Positions 44,329 to 53,611 are shown, counted from the stretch's first letter. The stretch is 64,000 nt of DNA from Cryptosporangium arvum DSM 44712 (GCF_000585375.1 NZ_KK073874.1:4805251-4869250), one strand, 5' to 3'. The notes: generated by a model not told the origin, from the sequence alone. Numbers and translations are program-made.

Positions 44329-45542
44329 GCGGCGGCCAGCAGGTGGTTGGTCCAGCGCAGGGCGTTGAACTGCGCGTGGACCAGGTCGGGTGGGGCGAGC
44401 ACGCCCGGGAGGCGGTCGACGACGCCGCCGGCGTAGCGCACCGCGGTGCGCAGGACGGCGCCGAGCACCCCTTCGCCCGCCACCAGGGCTCCGACCAGCG
44501 GCTCGGCCAAAGGCAGCGCGGCCACCAGCGGCGCCACCGGGGTCCCGAGGATCTCGGCGAGGCCGGAGAGCAACCCGACGGTGAACGCGCTGTCCGGCGG
44601 CGCGCCGAACGCCCCCGCGAGGTTCCGGCAGAACCGGGCCCGCCCGAGCACCACCGACGCGGCGTGCTTGTCCAGCGCCGCCCCGACCGCGCCGTCGGCC
44701 AGCAGCATCAGCGTCACCCAGCCCTGGATGCGGTCGAGGCCGAGCAGCATCACCGCCTCGCGCAGCGAGATGACCCGGGTGGTCTGGCCGGACGCCGCCG
44801 CCCCGGCCGCGTGCAGCAGCCGGTAGCTGACCGCCGGGTCCTGCTCGACGGCCGCGGTGACGTCGTCGATGTCGACGTCCTCGCGGCTGAGCGCCGCGAT
44901 CAGCCGGAGCCGGGCGGTCGCGGACGACGACAGGCGGGGCCGGGACACCACGCCCGGCCCGTGCCCCTCGAACAGCTCGAAGCCCAAGGCGGCGGCGCGG
45001 CCGGGGTCGCCCTCGGTACCGGGGGCCGCGATCAGGTGCACGCCGGGGAACCGGGCCCACCGCGCCCGGAAGCCGGCGTCGTCCTCCGGTACCGCGAGCG
45101 TCACGTACGACACCAGCCCGAACAACGGTTCGAGCAGCGGCCCCCACTCCCCGCCCCGCAGGTCCACCGCGAGCGAGAACCCGCGCCGCGCCAGCGTCGC
45201 CGCGCCGGCCAGCGTCGCGTCGTCGAGGACGAACGGTTCGGCGAGCAGCAGCGCGGCCCGCCCGGGCGCGAACGGCACCGGCACCGCTCCGGTCAGGAAG
45301 TCCCGGTTGACCGTGACGAAGCAGCCCGCCGGCCCGACCAGCTCGTCGAGGCCGTACTCGGTGAACGCCGCGACGATCAGCTGGCTGAGCGCGGCCGTCC
45401 GGGCCGGTGTCGTCTCGGCGCCGTCGGCGGTGTCGCGGAAGCGCAGCCGGTAGGCGACGAGAAGTCCGTTCCGGTCGTACACCGGTTCGCGGCCGACGTG
45501 GATGAGCGGCGGCGCCGACGCGTCCGGGAACGGCTTCAGCAT
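44325..45542 (-). CDS. degenerate EAL / HDOD signalling protein (YuxH type)
   Basis: The protein has 405 residues with a good ribosome site (GGAGAGGGC). The N-terminal half is an EAL-like fold (VGREPVYDRNGLLVAYRLRF, then LAVDLRGGEWG) without the EAL triad, so c-di-GMP hydrolysis is not expected. The C-terminal half is an HDOD domain (LIAALSREDVDIDDVTAAVE, then VISLREAVMLLGLDRIQGWV). Such proteins act as signalling adaptors. It is convergent with helD, overlapping by 4 bp. Confidence 0.88.
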   Translation of the reverse strand: MLKPFPDASAPPLIHVGREPVYDRNGLLVAYRLRFRDTADGAETTPARTAALSQLIVAAFTEYGLDELVGPAGCFVTVNRDFLTGAVPVPFAPGRAALLLAEPFVLDDATLAGAATLARRGFSLAVDLRGGEWGPLLEPLFGLVSYVTLAVPEDDAGFRARWARFPGVHLIAAPGTEGDPGRAAALGFELFEGHGPGVVSRPRLSSSATARLRLIAALSREDVDIDDVTAAVEQDPAVSYRLLHAAGAAASGQTTRVISLREAVMLLGLDRIQGWVTLMLLADGAVGAALDKHAASVVLGRARFCRNLAGAFGAPPDSAFTVGLLSGLAEILGTPVAPLVAALPLAEPLVGALVAGEGVLGAVLRTAVRYAGGVVDRLPGVLAPPDLVHAQFNALRWTNHLLAAA

Positions 45543-46045
45543 GCCCTCTCCACCCTTTACGCGACGATTGCCCGGATAATACTGAATCGTCAGGCGAACC
45601 TCGGATAGTCGGCGAAACGGCGCGAAGCCTCCAATGCGTCGCGGCGACCCCAGTGGTCGCACCCAGCGCAGAAGGTACGCAGCGGCCCGGAAGCCCCGCG
45701 GTCCGGCGCCGACCCGACGTTACGGTAGGTAGCGGACAGGCCAACGAGATGGTTCCAGCGCATTCCGGGTGCCGGTACCGGACCGCCGGGGTGCGTCATC
45801 TGCGGCTCTCGTCCCGGTACGTCCCGCCGGACGTGGGAACCCACGCATCCGGGAATACCAGAAGTGACCCTCGAATGACCCCCTGCAACGGGTGCGTCCG
45901 GTCCCCACACACGCCAGGGTTAGCTCCGGCGCCCCCGAACGACGGAGCAGTCACCGCGGACGCTCCCACCCCCGACAGCAACTTCGTCGTCGATCCGGCA
46001 CGCACACGGTGCTTCCCGGGCGGCGACTCGCGACGGAGGCTGTGT
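45543..46045. other. 500 bp intergenic region, no gene seen
   Basis: This divergent gap is less GC-rich than the genes around it. A minus-strand frame at 45590-45910 (106 codons, ending near CAGCDHWGRRDALEASRRFA) has mixed third-position bases unlike real genes here, so it is not called. Promoters of both neighbours must lie in this stretch, but no clear boxes were found. Confidence 0.55.
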
Positions 46046-47278
46046 ATGGACGGCTATTTCGCCACCGACTCCCACGACCGGATCCGACACGAGGTGCGGG
46101 CCTTCGCCGAGACCGAGGTCCTCCCCCGCGTCCCGGCGATGGAAGCAGATCGGGGCGTCGCCCACGAGCTCTCCCGGCTGATCGCCCGCCAGGGCTGGAT
46201 CGGCGCGGCGATCGACGCCGAGCACGGCGGCATGGGCGCCGGCCACGTCGCGAAGACGATAATCATCGAGGAGCTCTCCCGCGTCAGCGCCGCGATGGGC
46301 GCGATGGCGCAGGCCTCCCAGCTCGGCGTCGCGAAGATCATCCACTTCGGCACGCCCGCGCAGAAGGACCGGTGGCTGCCCGCGGTGGCCGCCGGCGACT
46401 GCCTGCCGACGATCGCGGTCACCGAGACCACGTCGGGCAGCCACGTGCTCGGCATGTCGACGACCGCCCGCCGCGACGGCGACCACTACGTCCTCAACGG
46501 ACGCAAGGCGTTCGTCGGCAACAGCCACGTCGGTGACCTGCACGGGGTCGTCGCGCGCACCGGCGAGCGCGGGAGCCGCAGCCTGTCGGCGTTCCTGGTC
46601 GAGGCCGACCGCCCCGGGTTCTCGCTCGCGCCGCACCGACCGGCCGTCGGCCTGCCCGGGTTCAGCTTCGGCGAGCTGATCTTCGACGACTGCCGGGTGC
46701 CGCTGGCCAACCGGCTCGGCGCCGAGGGCGACGGGCTGGACGTGGCCTACTCCTCCAGCATCCTGGTCGGGCGGCCCAACCTGACCGCGGTCTCGCTCGG
46801 CATCCACGAGGCGCTGGTCGCCGAGACCGTCCGGTTCGCGCGCTGGCAGCGGCGCTACGGCAAGCCGGTCGCCGACCTGCCGACCGTCCGCGACCAGATC
46901 GGACGCATGCAGTCGCAGCTGATGACCGCCCGGCTGGCCGCCTACCACGCCGCGCACCTGCTCGATCAGGGCATCGCCTGCGACGCCGAGCTGCAGAACG
47001 CGAAGCTGATCAACGCCGAGTACGCGCTGGACTCCGCGCGGCTCGCGGTGGAGATCCACGGCGCGCACGGGCTGTTCCCCGAGGACTCCCCGATCGCCCG
47101 GTACCAGCGCGACGCGTTCCACATCCTGCCGCCCGCCGGGACGTCGGCGGTGCAGCGGCTGCGCCTGGCCGAGTACGCGCTCGGCACGGTGAAGGGCGCA
47201 CCGTGGTCGACCCGGTTCACCCCCGAACCGGGCGAGGTCGTGCCGCTGCACGCCGAGGCGCTGATCGAAGCCGTCTGA
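46046..47278 (+). CDS. acyl-CoA dehydrogenase family protein with atypical active site
   Basis: This 410-residue flavoprotein has the family order: helical N-terminal domain, then PTIAVTETTSGSHVLGMSTT, HYVLNGRKAFVGNSHVGDLH and the C-terminal helix bundle with IHGAHGLFPEDSPIARYQRD. The place of the usual catalytic Glu (YEGTS) reads PAGTS. The alternative Glu position of the isovaleryl type also lacks Glu. It may use another base or act on a carrier-bound substrate, as in some biosynthetic clusters. It stands alone, with a strong terminator downstream. Confidence 0.88.
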   Translation: MDGYFATDSHDRIRHEVRAFAETEVLPRVPAMEADRGVAHELSRLIARQGWIGAAIDAEHGGMGAGHVAKTIIIEELSRVSAAMGAMAQASQLGVAKIIHFGTPAQKDRWLPAVAAGDCLPTIAVTETTSGSHVLGMSTTARRDGDHYVLNGRKAFVGNSHVGDLHGVVARTGERGSRSLSAFLVEADRPGFSLAPHRPAVGLPGFSFGELIFDDCRVPLANRLGAEGDGLDVAYSSSILVGRPNLTAVSLGIHEALVAETVRFARWQRRYGKPVADLPTVRDQIGRMQSQLMTARLAAYHAAHLLDQGIACDAELQNAKLINAEYALDSARLAVEIHGAHGLFPEDSPIARYQRDAFHILPPAGTSAVQRLRLAEYALGTVKGAPWSTRFTPEPGEVVPLHAEALIEAV

Positions 47279-47289
47279 CCGGAGCTGGT

Positions 47290-47323
47290 ACGGGTTTCCG
47301 GGCTCGTGGGCCCGGAAACCCGT
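47290..47323. terminator. bidirectional terminator hairpin
   Basis: A perfect 14-bp stem (47290-47303 with 47310-47323) and a 6-nt loop lie between the convergent acyl-CoA dehydrogenase and GAF-protein genes. It can serve both strands. Confidence 0.85.
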
Positions 47324-47341
47324 CGTCACCCCGGACGGGTG

Positions 47342-47908
47342 TCAGCGGCCCAGTTCCCAGATCCGGGCCTCGATCTGCGCCACCGATTCCTTGATCAGCT
47401 TCAGTCCGGCCCGCCCCCAGGCCCGCCGGTCGGTGTCGACGATGCACGCCGTCCCGAGCACGATCCCGGTACGCGGATCGTGCACCACGTCCCCGAGGTA
47501 GGAGCGGATCCCGATCAGGTCCACCACCTCGTTCGACTCGAACCGCGGGTGCGCGCACACGTCGTCGAGGACCAGGGCTTTCCCGCGGCCGACCACCTCC
47601 GGGCAGTAGCCGTGCTGCAGATCCATCACCCGCGACACACCGTCGCCGTCGCCGGAGGGCACGAGCTCGGCCGGCACGTGCAGACCGGCGAAGAACTGGT
47701 GCCGGTCGGTGCGGAAATTCACCATCGCGTACGGCGCGTACTCGATCCCGGCCAGGCTCGCCCCGTCCTGCGCGAGCTTCGCCGCGAGCTCGTCGAACCC
47801 GTCGTCGGGGGTGTCGTAGAGGCCCAGCTCACGCAGCCGGGCGACGCGCTGGGGCGCGTCGGCGTCCTCCCGGGGCAGGTCGAGCCCGGTCTCGTCATCG
47901 AAAGGCAT
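47342..47908 (-). CDS. GAF-domain protein of the conservon operon
   Basis: The 188-residue protein has one GAF domain (ARLRELGLYDTPDDGFDELA, then YAMVNFRTDRHQFFAGLHVP and RGKALVLDDVCAHPRFESNE). It is of the type often found alone beside actinobacterial signalling genes. It has a Cys in HGYCPEVVG near the ligand pocket. The ATG lies 1 bp after the cvnD stop, so it is the last gene of a six-gene operon. It may sense a small molecule for the conservon complex. Confidence 0.87.
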   Translation of the reverse strand: MPFDDETGLDLPREDADAPQRVARLRELGLYDTPDDGFDELAAKLAQDGASLAGIEYAPYAMVNFRTDRHQFFAGLHVPAELVPSGDGDGVSRVMDLQHGYCPEVVGRGKALVLDDVCAHPRFESNEVVDLIGIRSYLGDVVHDPRTGIVLGTACIVDTDRRAWGRAGLKLIKESVAQIEARIWELGR

Positions 47909-47909
47909 G

Positions 47910-48515
47910 TCAACTCCCGTTCGCAGTAGCGGCGGCGGTGGCCAGCGAGTGGCGCACGACCGCGATCAGCACATCGGTCACCGAGCGGGCCAGGCGCGCG
48001 TCGCAGTGGACGACGGGTACACCCGGGCGCAGCGCCAGCGCTTCGGTGATCTCGTCCGGCGTGTAGCGGTACGCGCCGTCGAACTCGTTGACCGCGACGA
48101 CGAACGGCAGGTCGCGGTCCAGGAAGTACTCCACGGCCGGGAAACTGTCGGCCAGCCGCCGGGTGTCGATCAGGACGATCGCGCCGACCGCCCCCAGCGC
48201 CAGCTCGTCCCACATGAACCAGAAGCGGTCCTGGCCGGGGGTCCCCCACAGGTACAGCTTCAGCTGCTGGGCCGGGAACGAGATCCGGCCGAAGTCCATC
48301 GCCACCGTGGTGGTGTTCTTCGACTCGATGCCCTCGAGCCGGTCGAGGGCGGCGCTGGCCGTCGTGATCAGCGCCTCGGTGGTGACCGGCGTGATCTCGC
48401 TGACCGACTTGATCAGCGTGGTCTTCCCGACGCCGAACCCCCCGGCCACCAGGACCTTCAGCGGCACGAACGGAAACGCGGCGTCCGGGTCGTCGTCAGA
48501 GATTTTCGAGGCCAT
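47910..48515 (-). CDS. cvnD: conservon GTPase CvnD
   Basis: This 201-residue small GTPase of the MglA/Ras-like type has G1 GGFGVGKTT, a switch region with TTTVAMDFGRI, G3 LWGTPGQDRFWFMW and a G4-like VAVNEFDG. In Streptomyces, CvnD proteins form a membrane-associated complex with CvnA-C, akin to G-protein coupled signalling. It overlaps cvnC by 20 bp. Confidence 0.95.
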   Translation of the reverse strand: MASKISDDDPDAAFPFVPLKVLVAGGFGVGKTTLIKSVSEITPVTTEALITTASAALDRLEGIESKNTTTVAMDFGRISFPAQQLKLYLWGTPGQDRFWFMWDELALGAVGAIVLIDTRRLADSFPAVEYFLDRDLPFVVAVNEFDGAYRYTPDEITEALALRPGVPVVHCDARLARSVTDVLIAVVRHSLATAAATANGS

Positions 48516-48879
48516 CGAGCAGTTTCTCCAGGAGGCGTTCGTGGGTGTGTCCACCGATGGCGGCCACGGGCGTCCGCATCCGCACGGCACCCAGCCCGAT
48601 GAGGTCAGAGATGAGGATCTTGGTCACCTGGACCGGCCGGCGCAGCGTCGCGGCCAGCTCGGCCACCGTCCGCGGCTCGCGCGCGCAGGCGTGCACGGCG
48701 TAGAGCTGGTCGGGGTCCAGGTGGTGTTCCGGCACCGACCCGGTGGCCCGGACCAGGGCCATCAGGTCGACCGGCACGCTCGGGGTGGTGCGCCCGCCGG
48801 TGACGGCGTAGGGGCGCACCGCTTCGGTCTCGTCGTCCTCGACCCACGGCCGAGGACGACCCTCACCCGGCGAAGTCAT
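48496..48879 (-). CDS. cvnC: conservon protein CvnC (DUF742)
   Basis: The 127-residue DUF742 protein begins with a charged stretch and RPYAVTGGRTTP. The core is LDPDQLYAVHACAREPRTVA and VQVTKILISDLIGLGAVRM. It has a winged-helix-like pattern and is always encoded between the roadblock protein and the GTPase. It overlaps both neighbours, which supports tight co-expression. Confidence 0.95.
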   Translation of the reverse strand: MTSPGEGRPRPWVEDDETEAVRPYAVTGGRTTPSVPVDLMALVRATGSVPEHHLDPDQLYAVHACAREPRTVAELAATLRRPVQVTKILISDLIGLGAVRMRTPVAAIGGHTHERLLEKLLDGLENL

Positions 48880-49297
48880 CGATTCGATGGCTGCCCACCC
48901 GGGACGCGGTGGCGAAGTAGTCGCCGACGCGCCGCGCCAGCAGCGTCATCTCGTAACCGACGATGCCCGCGTCGGCGTGCGGAGCGGCCAGCACCGCGAG
49001 CAGCGTGTTGCGCCCGGCCGCGGCGACGAAGAACAGGAGTTTGTCCAGCTCGGTCACCACCTGACGCACGACCCCACCGTCGAAGTGGGCGCCGATGCCC
49101 AGCGCGAGGCTGTGGAAGCCGGCCGTGATCGCGGCCAGCCGCTCGTTGTCCGCCACCGACATCCCGGTGTTGGCGTAGGTGGAGATCCCGTCGACGCTCA
49201 CGGCGATCGCCGTGCGCACGTCCGGGGTGTCGCGGGTGAACTCGTCCAGCAGCCAGGTCAGGTTCGCAGGGGCGGGGGTGGAGTACATCTCGGTCAT
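48863..49297 (-). CDS. cvnB: conservon protein CvnB (roadblock/LC7)
   Basis: The 144-residue protein is a single roadblock/LC7 domain (LTWLLDEFTRDTPDVRTAIA, VSVDGISTYANTGMSVADNE, LLFFVAAAGRNTLLAVLAAP). These domains act as GTPase regulators, here for CvnD. The ATG at 49297 follows a purine-rich ribosome site. It lies 43 bp after cvnA. Confidence 0.95.
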   Translation of the reverse strand: MTEMYSTPAPANLTWLLDEFTRDTPDVRTAIAVSVDGISTYANTGMSVADNERLAAITAGFHSLALGIGAHFDGGVVRQVVTELDKLLFFVAAAGRNTLLAVLAAPHADAGIVGYEMTLLARRVGDYFATASRVGSHRIDDFAG

Positions 49298-49340
49298 CGC
49301 GGAGCACTTTCTCGAAGGGTGACGAACGCGCCGGTGGTAC

Positions 49341-51347
49341 TCAGTTGCCGTTCGGCGGTTCCTCGGTGTCGGCCCGCTCGCGTCCGCGCTGATAGGACGC
49401 GAACAGGCCCGGGTTGTGCGCGCCGGGCTCCGGCCCCTCGGCGCGCTCGGGGTTGCCCCGCAGTTCCGGTGCCATGTGCTGGCCGTCGCGGCGCGGCAGC
49501 GGCGGCCGCGACGGATCCGGGCCCCGGTCGCCGGGCGGGTTCACCGACGCGGTGCCGCGGGACGCTCCCGGCCGGGCGCGGTCGGGGTCGCCGAACGCGG
49601 CCCGTCCCAGCTCGGCCAGGCGCTGCCGGTCGGCCTCGGTGAGACCGATCCCGCCGGTGTCGTCCCGGTCCGGGCGCGGCGCGGGGGTCTCCACCGGGTG
49701 CGTGCCGGTGGGGACGAACGGGCTCAACCACGAGCCGCCCGACGCGGACCCGGCCGGGGCCGGTGACGCCGGGGCGGCCGGGTACCGGCCGGGCGCGGGC
49801 GGAAACTCCTCGGGCGCGGACGACGTCGGCCCCGACGATGCCGACCCGGTCGATGCCGGCCCGCTCGGCGCGTAGTCCGCCGGGGCGTGCCGGACCGGCG
49901 ACGACGCCGCCGCGACGGCCTCGGGTGCGGCGGCCACCGCCACCGGGGCGGCGGGCAGCGCGGACGGGCCGAGATCCGGCCGGCGCAGCGGCTCCTCGGC
50001 GAGCAGCTTCGCCGGCAGCACGACGAGCGCCCGGTTCCCGCCGCGCTCGTTGCGCTCGAGCCGCACCCGGATCTGGTAGCGCCGGGCGATCGCGGCCACG
50101 ACGATCAGCCCGATCCGCCCGTCCTTGAGCTGCTCCCCGACGTCGAGGCGCTCGGGCGAGGTGAGCAGCTGGTTCATCCGCTGACGCACGTCGGCCGGCA
50201 TCACCAGCCCGAGGTCGTCGATCTCGATCGACAGCCCGTCGGGCACCAGGTCGACCTGGACCTGCACCCGCGAGTCCGGCGGGGAGAACACGGTGGCGTT
50301 CTCGATCAGCTCCGCGATCAGGTGGATGACCTCGGTGACCGCGTGCCCGGTGACCATGCCCTGCACCGGACGCAGCACCTTGACCCGGCCGTAGTGCTCG
50401 ATCTCGGCGATCGCCTGGCGCAGCACCGTGTAGACCGGCACCGGCTTGCGGATCTGCCGCGCGGTCGCCCCGCCCAGCACCGCGATGCTCTCGGCCTGCC
50501 GCCGGGCCCGGGTCACCAGGTGGTCGAGCTGGAACAGCGCGTTGAGCATGTCCGGGTCCTCGACCTGGTTCTCCAGCGCGTCGAGCTCCTTGATCGCGCG
50601 GTGGATCAGCGGCTGCAGGCGCCGCGCGAGCGTGATCAGCACACCGACCGGCTGATGCGACGCGGTGAGCGTCGCGACGCCGAACGACGCGTGGAGCACG
50701 TCCTGCACCCCGGTACGCAACTCCACCAGCGACGCCGGCCAGCCCTCGGCCGACACCGCGGGGGGCTCGGCGTCGGGCGCCTGCCCGTCCCGGATCGCGT
50801 CGGCGACCCGGACCAGTTCCCGCACCGACTCCGCGAGCGCCGCGTTGACCTGGGCGACGGCGGCGGCCGTACCGCGCTGGTGCTCCTCCATCGCGGTGCG
50901 GTTGGTGTTGTCGCGCCACTGCGCCTCCCACGCGGCGCGCTCTGCGGTGGCGCGGGCGGCCCGCTCGGCCGCGAGCTGGGCGCCGATCGGTCGCACCGCC
51001 GCGTTGACGCCGAGCAGCGCGCCCAGCAGCACCAGGAGCCAGCCGCCGGCCGCGCCGACCGCGACCCAGATCGAGGGCTCCAGCGCGGCCGCGACGACCG
51101 CGGCGCCGGCCCCGATGAGCGCGACGACGACGAGCGCGAGCACGACCGTCCACCAGAGCCGCGCCCGCAGACCGCCCGGTGTGCTGGTGGCCTCGTGGAC
51201 GCCGCCCGGCGGGTGGGGCGAGGCCTCCCGGGCCGGGGCGTCGCGGGGGGACGGGGTGTCCGGCCGGCGGGCCTCGGAGAACGTCGGCGCGTCCCCGGGG
51301 ACCGCGTCGGCCGGAGCGTCGCGGTGGGCGGAGGAGCTGTCATACAT
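49341..51347 (-). CDS. cvnA: conservon sensor kinase-like protein CvnA
   Basis: This 668-residue membrane protein has two membrane segments (about 66-88 and 90-113). A coiled segment and an HATPase_c domain follow, with the N box in LIAELIENATVFSPPDS, then LGLVMPADVRQRMN and GRIGLIVVAAIARRYQIRVR. No phospho-acceptor His motif is seen, as in other CvnA proteins. The C-terminal 200 residues are disordered and rich in Pro, Ala and Ser. The start overlaps the end of the upstream regulator gene by 8 bp. Confidence 0.93.
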   Translation of the reverse strand: MYDSSSAHRDAPADAVPGDAPTFSEARRPDTPSPRDAPAREASPHPPGGVHEATSTPGGLRARLWWTVVLALVVVALIGAGAAVVAAALEPSIWVAVGAAGGWLLVLLGALLGVNAAVRPIGAQLAAERAARATAERAAWEAQWRDNTNRTAMEEHQRGTAAAVAQVNAALAESVRELVRVADAIRDGQAPDAEPPAVSAEGWPASLVELRTGVQDVLHASFGVATLTASHQPVGVLITLARRLQPLIHRAIKELDALENQVEDPDMLNALFQLDHLVTRARRQAESIAVLGGATARQIRKPVPVYTVLRQAIAEIEHYGRVKVLRPVQGMVTGHAVTEVIHLIAELIENATVFSPPDSRVQVQVDLVPDGLSIEIDDLGLVMPADVRQRMNQLLTSPERLDVGEQLKDGRIGLIVVAAIARRYQIRVRLERNERGGNRALVVLPAKLLAEEPLRRPDLGPSALPAAPVAVAAAPEAVAAASSPVRHAPADYAPSGPASTGSASSGPTSSAPEEFPPAPGRYPAAPASPAPAGSASGGSWLSPFVPTGTHPVETPAPRPDRDDTGGIGLTEADRQRLAELGRAAFGDPDRARPGASRGTASVNPPGDRGPDPSRPPLPRRDGQHMAPELRGNPERAEGPEPGAHNPGLFASYQRGRERADTEEPPNGN

Positions 51348-52818
51348 CGGGGTCCAGCTTTCCGAGGAAGGCCAGGACCCGGTCGGCCTGGCTCAGCGTC
51401 AGGAGGCGGCTGCGGGGCCGCAGCATGTCGGCGAGCCCGTACTCGCTCAGTTCACGGGCCCGCCGGACGGTCCAGGACCAGTCCAGGTCCAGGTAGTCCG
51501 CGAGCGCGCGCAGCCGGGCCACCGCGGTGGTGCCGGTGGCGACGGTGTGCGCGCGGGCGTGCTCGACGGCGTCTTCGTAGGTGCGCAGTGCGGCTTTGCG
51601 GTCGGTCACGTCGACCTGGCAGACGTCGGGGGTGCGCAGCCAGTTGCCGACGACCGCCCGCCGGCCCGGAACCAGCGCGAACGCGTCGACCTGGCCGTAC
51701 TCCGGCTCGGCGCAGACCCACGTCGCGACGCCGTGGGACTCGGTGAGCGCGATCGCGGCGAACAGCAGCAGCCGTTCGAAACCGGGGCTGTCCTTCACCA
51801 CGGCCTCGGGCAGGCAGTGCGCCGCGACCGTCTCGCCCGCGGTGCGCCGCAGCCCGGCGACGAGCACGTCGTGGCGGAAGAACAGCCGCGCGGCGGACTC
51901 CTCGCCCCGGCACTCGCGGTGCCAGAACGCCAGCGCGTCGGGCCGCTCGGGCAGCCGGCGCACGGTGTGGCGGGCGCAGTGCCGCGAGCCCAGCCAGGTC
52001 GCGCCGACCGACGAGAGGCCCGGCAGCGCCGCCCGGGCCACCGCGGTGAGCGGCCGGGCGAGCTGGGTGTCCAGGTCGGCGGCGCCGGCCCGCAGCGCCG
52101 CGTCGTCGGTACCGAGCCCGTCGTCGAGGTTGGTCAGCGCCCAGATCAAGCCGTAGGTGAGGTCGTCGAGGCGGTACGCGGCCGGGATCGGCAGCACCTC
52201 GACCGGCCGGTCGAGCGTCAGCTGACGCCGGACGTGGGCGGCGTCCTGCGCGTAGAGCCCGGTGCCGGCCGAGGCGTGCCGCGCGGCCAGCACCAGCGCC
52301 GGACGTAACCGGCGCACGAACGCGCGCAGGTGCGGGTGGTCGTCGCCGCCGATCCCGACCAGGTCGTCGGTGAGCGCCACCCCCTGATAGGCCTGGACGG
52401 CGATCGCCGTGCCGTCGAAGAGGCCCAGCCCGTCCATCCGCCAGGAACCGTCCACACCGGCCGCGGGCGACGTCGGGAAGAGCAGGGAGTTGCCCCAGCG
52501 GGCGTCCAGCGCGAGGGCTGCGGCCCGCTCGCTGAGCCCCAGCGGGCGCGGGAGGACGACGTCGTGGCTGGGCGCGGGGCGGAACAGCAGCTCGGTCTCG
52601 ACGCCGAGCATCTCCTCGAGCACGACCCCGGCGAGGCTGCGCGGGTCGCGCTCGCCGGAGAGCCACCGCTTGAACGTCGCCTGGGAAATGCTCATCGGGG
52701 CGGCCGCGGTGCGCTCGGCGACCCGGCGCGCGGCCCCGGCGAAGTGCATCTCGAACACCGGCCAGCTCGCCCAGCCGCGCTGGTCGAGCACGGCCCGGAG
52801 CAACGTGCGCTCAGCCAT
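51340..52818 (-). CDS. helix-turn-helix protein heading the conservon operon
   Basis: The protein has 492 residues from ATG 52818. The N-terminal part fits a helix-turn-helix (RRVAERTAAAPMSISQATFK, RWLSGERDPRSLAGVVLEEM). The long C-terminal part is not recognised and ends in TPR-like helices (ALRTYEDAVEHARAHTVATG and on). Similar proteins are often encoded beside actinobacterial signalling genes. It overlaps cvnA by 8 bp and would be the first gene of the operon, so it is a candidate regulator or effector of the conservon. Confidence 0.8.
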   Translation of the reverse strand: MAERTLLRAVLDQRGWASWPVFEMHFAGAARRVAERTAAAPMSISQATFKRWLSGERDPRSLAGVVLEEMLGVETELLFRPAPSHDVVLPRPLGLSERAAALALDARWGNSLLFPTSPAAGVDGSWRMDGLGLFDGTAIAVQAYQGVALTDDLVGIGGDDHPHLRAFVRRLRPALVLAARHASAGTGLYAQDAAHVRRQLTLDRPVEVLPIPAAYRLDDLTYGLIWALTNLDDGLGTDDAALRAGAADLDTQLARPLTAVARAALPGLSSVGATWLGSRHCARHTVRRLPERPDALAFWHRECRGEESAARLFFRHDVLVAGLRRTAGETVAAHCLPEAVVKDSPGFERLLLFAAIALTESHGVATWVCAEPEYGQVDAFALVPGRRAVVGNWLRTPDVCQVDVTDRKAALRTYEDAVEHARAHTVATGTTAVARLRALADYLDLDWSWTVRRARELSEYGLADMLRPRSRLLTLSQADRVLAFLGKLDPDV

Positions 52819-53048
52819 CGCCGGGAGACCTTCCGGCACACGTCGCTACGCGTCGTCGACTCATGAGCCCCTTCGAGGTCACGACGGATCGTCAGTGCGG
52901 AGCGGGGACGGTCGAGACACCCGGCGTGCCATCCACCACAGTGGAATATACGGAAGTCACGGGGGCGTGCGTACGCACTGTCCAGTAGCTCAAGTCACAT
53001 CATGAAGATTTGGTCACCCGAAGTGATCAGGCCGCTCCGGAACGCGAA

Positions 53049-53080
53049 ACAGCCCCCACGCGGCGGTGCGTGGGGGCTGT
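53049..53080 (-). terminator. terminator hairpin
   Basis: A perfect 13-bp stem (53049-53061 with 53068-53080) with a 6-nt loop lies 18 bp after the end of the small membrane protein gene. Confidence 0.82.
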
Positions 53081-53098
53081 GGCCGTACGGGTCGGGGT

Positions 53099-53482
53099 CT
53101 AGCGGCGCCGGGCCTCGCGCCAAGCCTCGGTGTCGGGGTCGACGTGTCGCGGCCACCTGCCCGCCGGCGGCGGCACCTGGCCGTGCGTCTGCACGTGCCC
53201 CTCGGAGCGACCGTCCCGGTAGCCCGGCTGGTACCGGGACGCCGGCTCACCCGGGGCCGGGACACGGTTCGGTGCGGCCGACGGGACCGGGCCCCCCGCA
53301 CGGGGGTTCGCCACCGGGGCCGGGCCGGTGTCGGAGCCGCTGAGCGCCACCGACATGCACGCGACGATCACGCCGATGATCGCGATCGCCGCCGGAACGG
53401 CGATGTTGTCCAACACGACGTAGCTCGCCACGGCAAGAGCCGCGCTAGCCACTAACAGGAGTGCCGCCTTCACCCATCGCAT
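53099..53482 (-). CDS. small membrane protein, unknown function
   Basis: The 127-residue protein starts MRWVKAALLLVASAALAVAS. It has two membrane segments (about 5-24 and 28-48, AVPAAIAIIGVIVACMSVAL). A Pro/Gly/Arg-rich cytoplasmic or surface tail follows (RYQPGYRDGRSEGHVQTHG). ATG 53482 is the best start, with the stronger hydrophobic beginning. No family is recognised. It is monocistronic and closed by a strong terminator. Confidence 0.7.
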   Translation of the reverse strand: MRWVKAALLLVASAALAVASYVVLDNIAVPAAIAIIGVIVACMSVALSGSDTGPAPVANPRAGGPVPSAAPNRVPAPGEPASRYQPGYRDGRSEGHVQTHGQVPPPAGRWPRHVDPDTEAWREARRR

Positions 53483-53611
53483 GCCCGAAGAGTGCCCGTG
53501 ACCAGCGAGAACGGAAACGTTCCTAGCAAGACGCGGAGCGAGTTCCGAGCGTCCGTTTAACGTGCTCACAGATATCGGTACCCTGCGCCACGCGGTCGTC
53601 GCGCACGGTGA

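Noticed and set aside
41806-45744. Minus-strand open frame of over 1300 codons opposite the helicase gene
   Set aside because: It is the mirror of the helD frame and has no recognisable domain. Its sense strand carries complete helicase motifs.
45590-45910. Possible minus-strand gene ending in a CxxC segment upstream of the EAL/HDOD gene
   Set aside because: Third codon positions are mixed, unlike the strong GC bias of all real genes here, and no ribosome site is seen.
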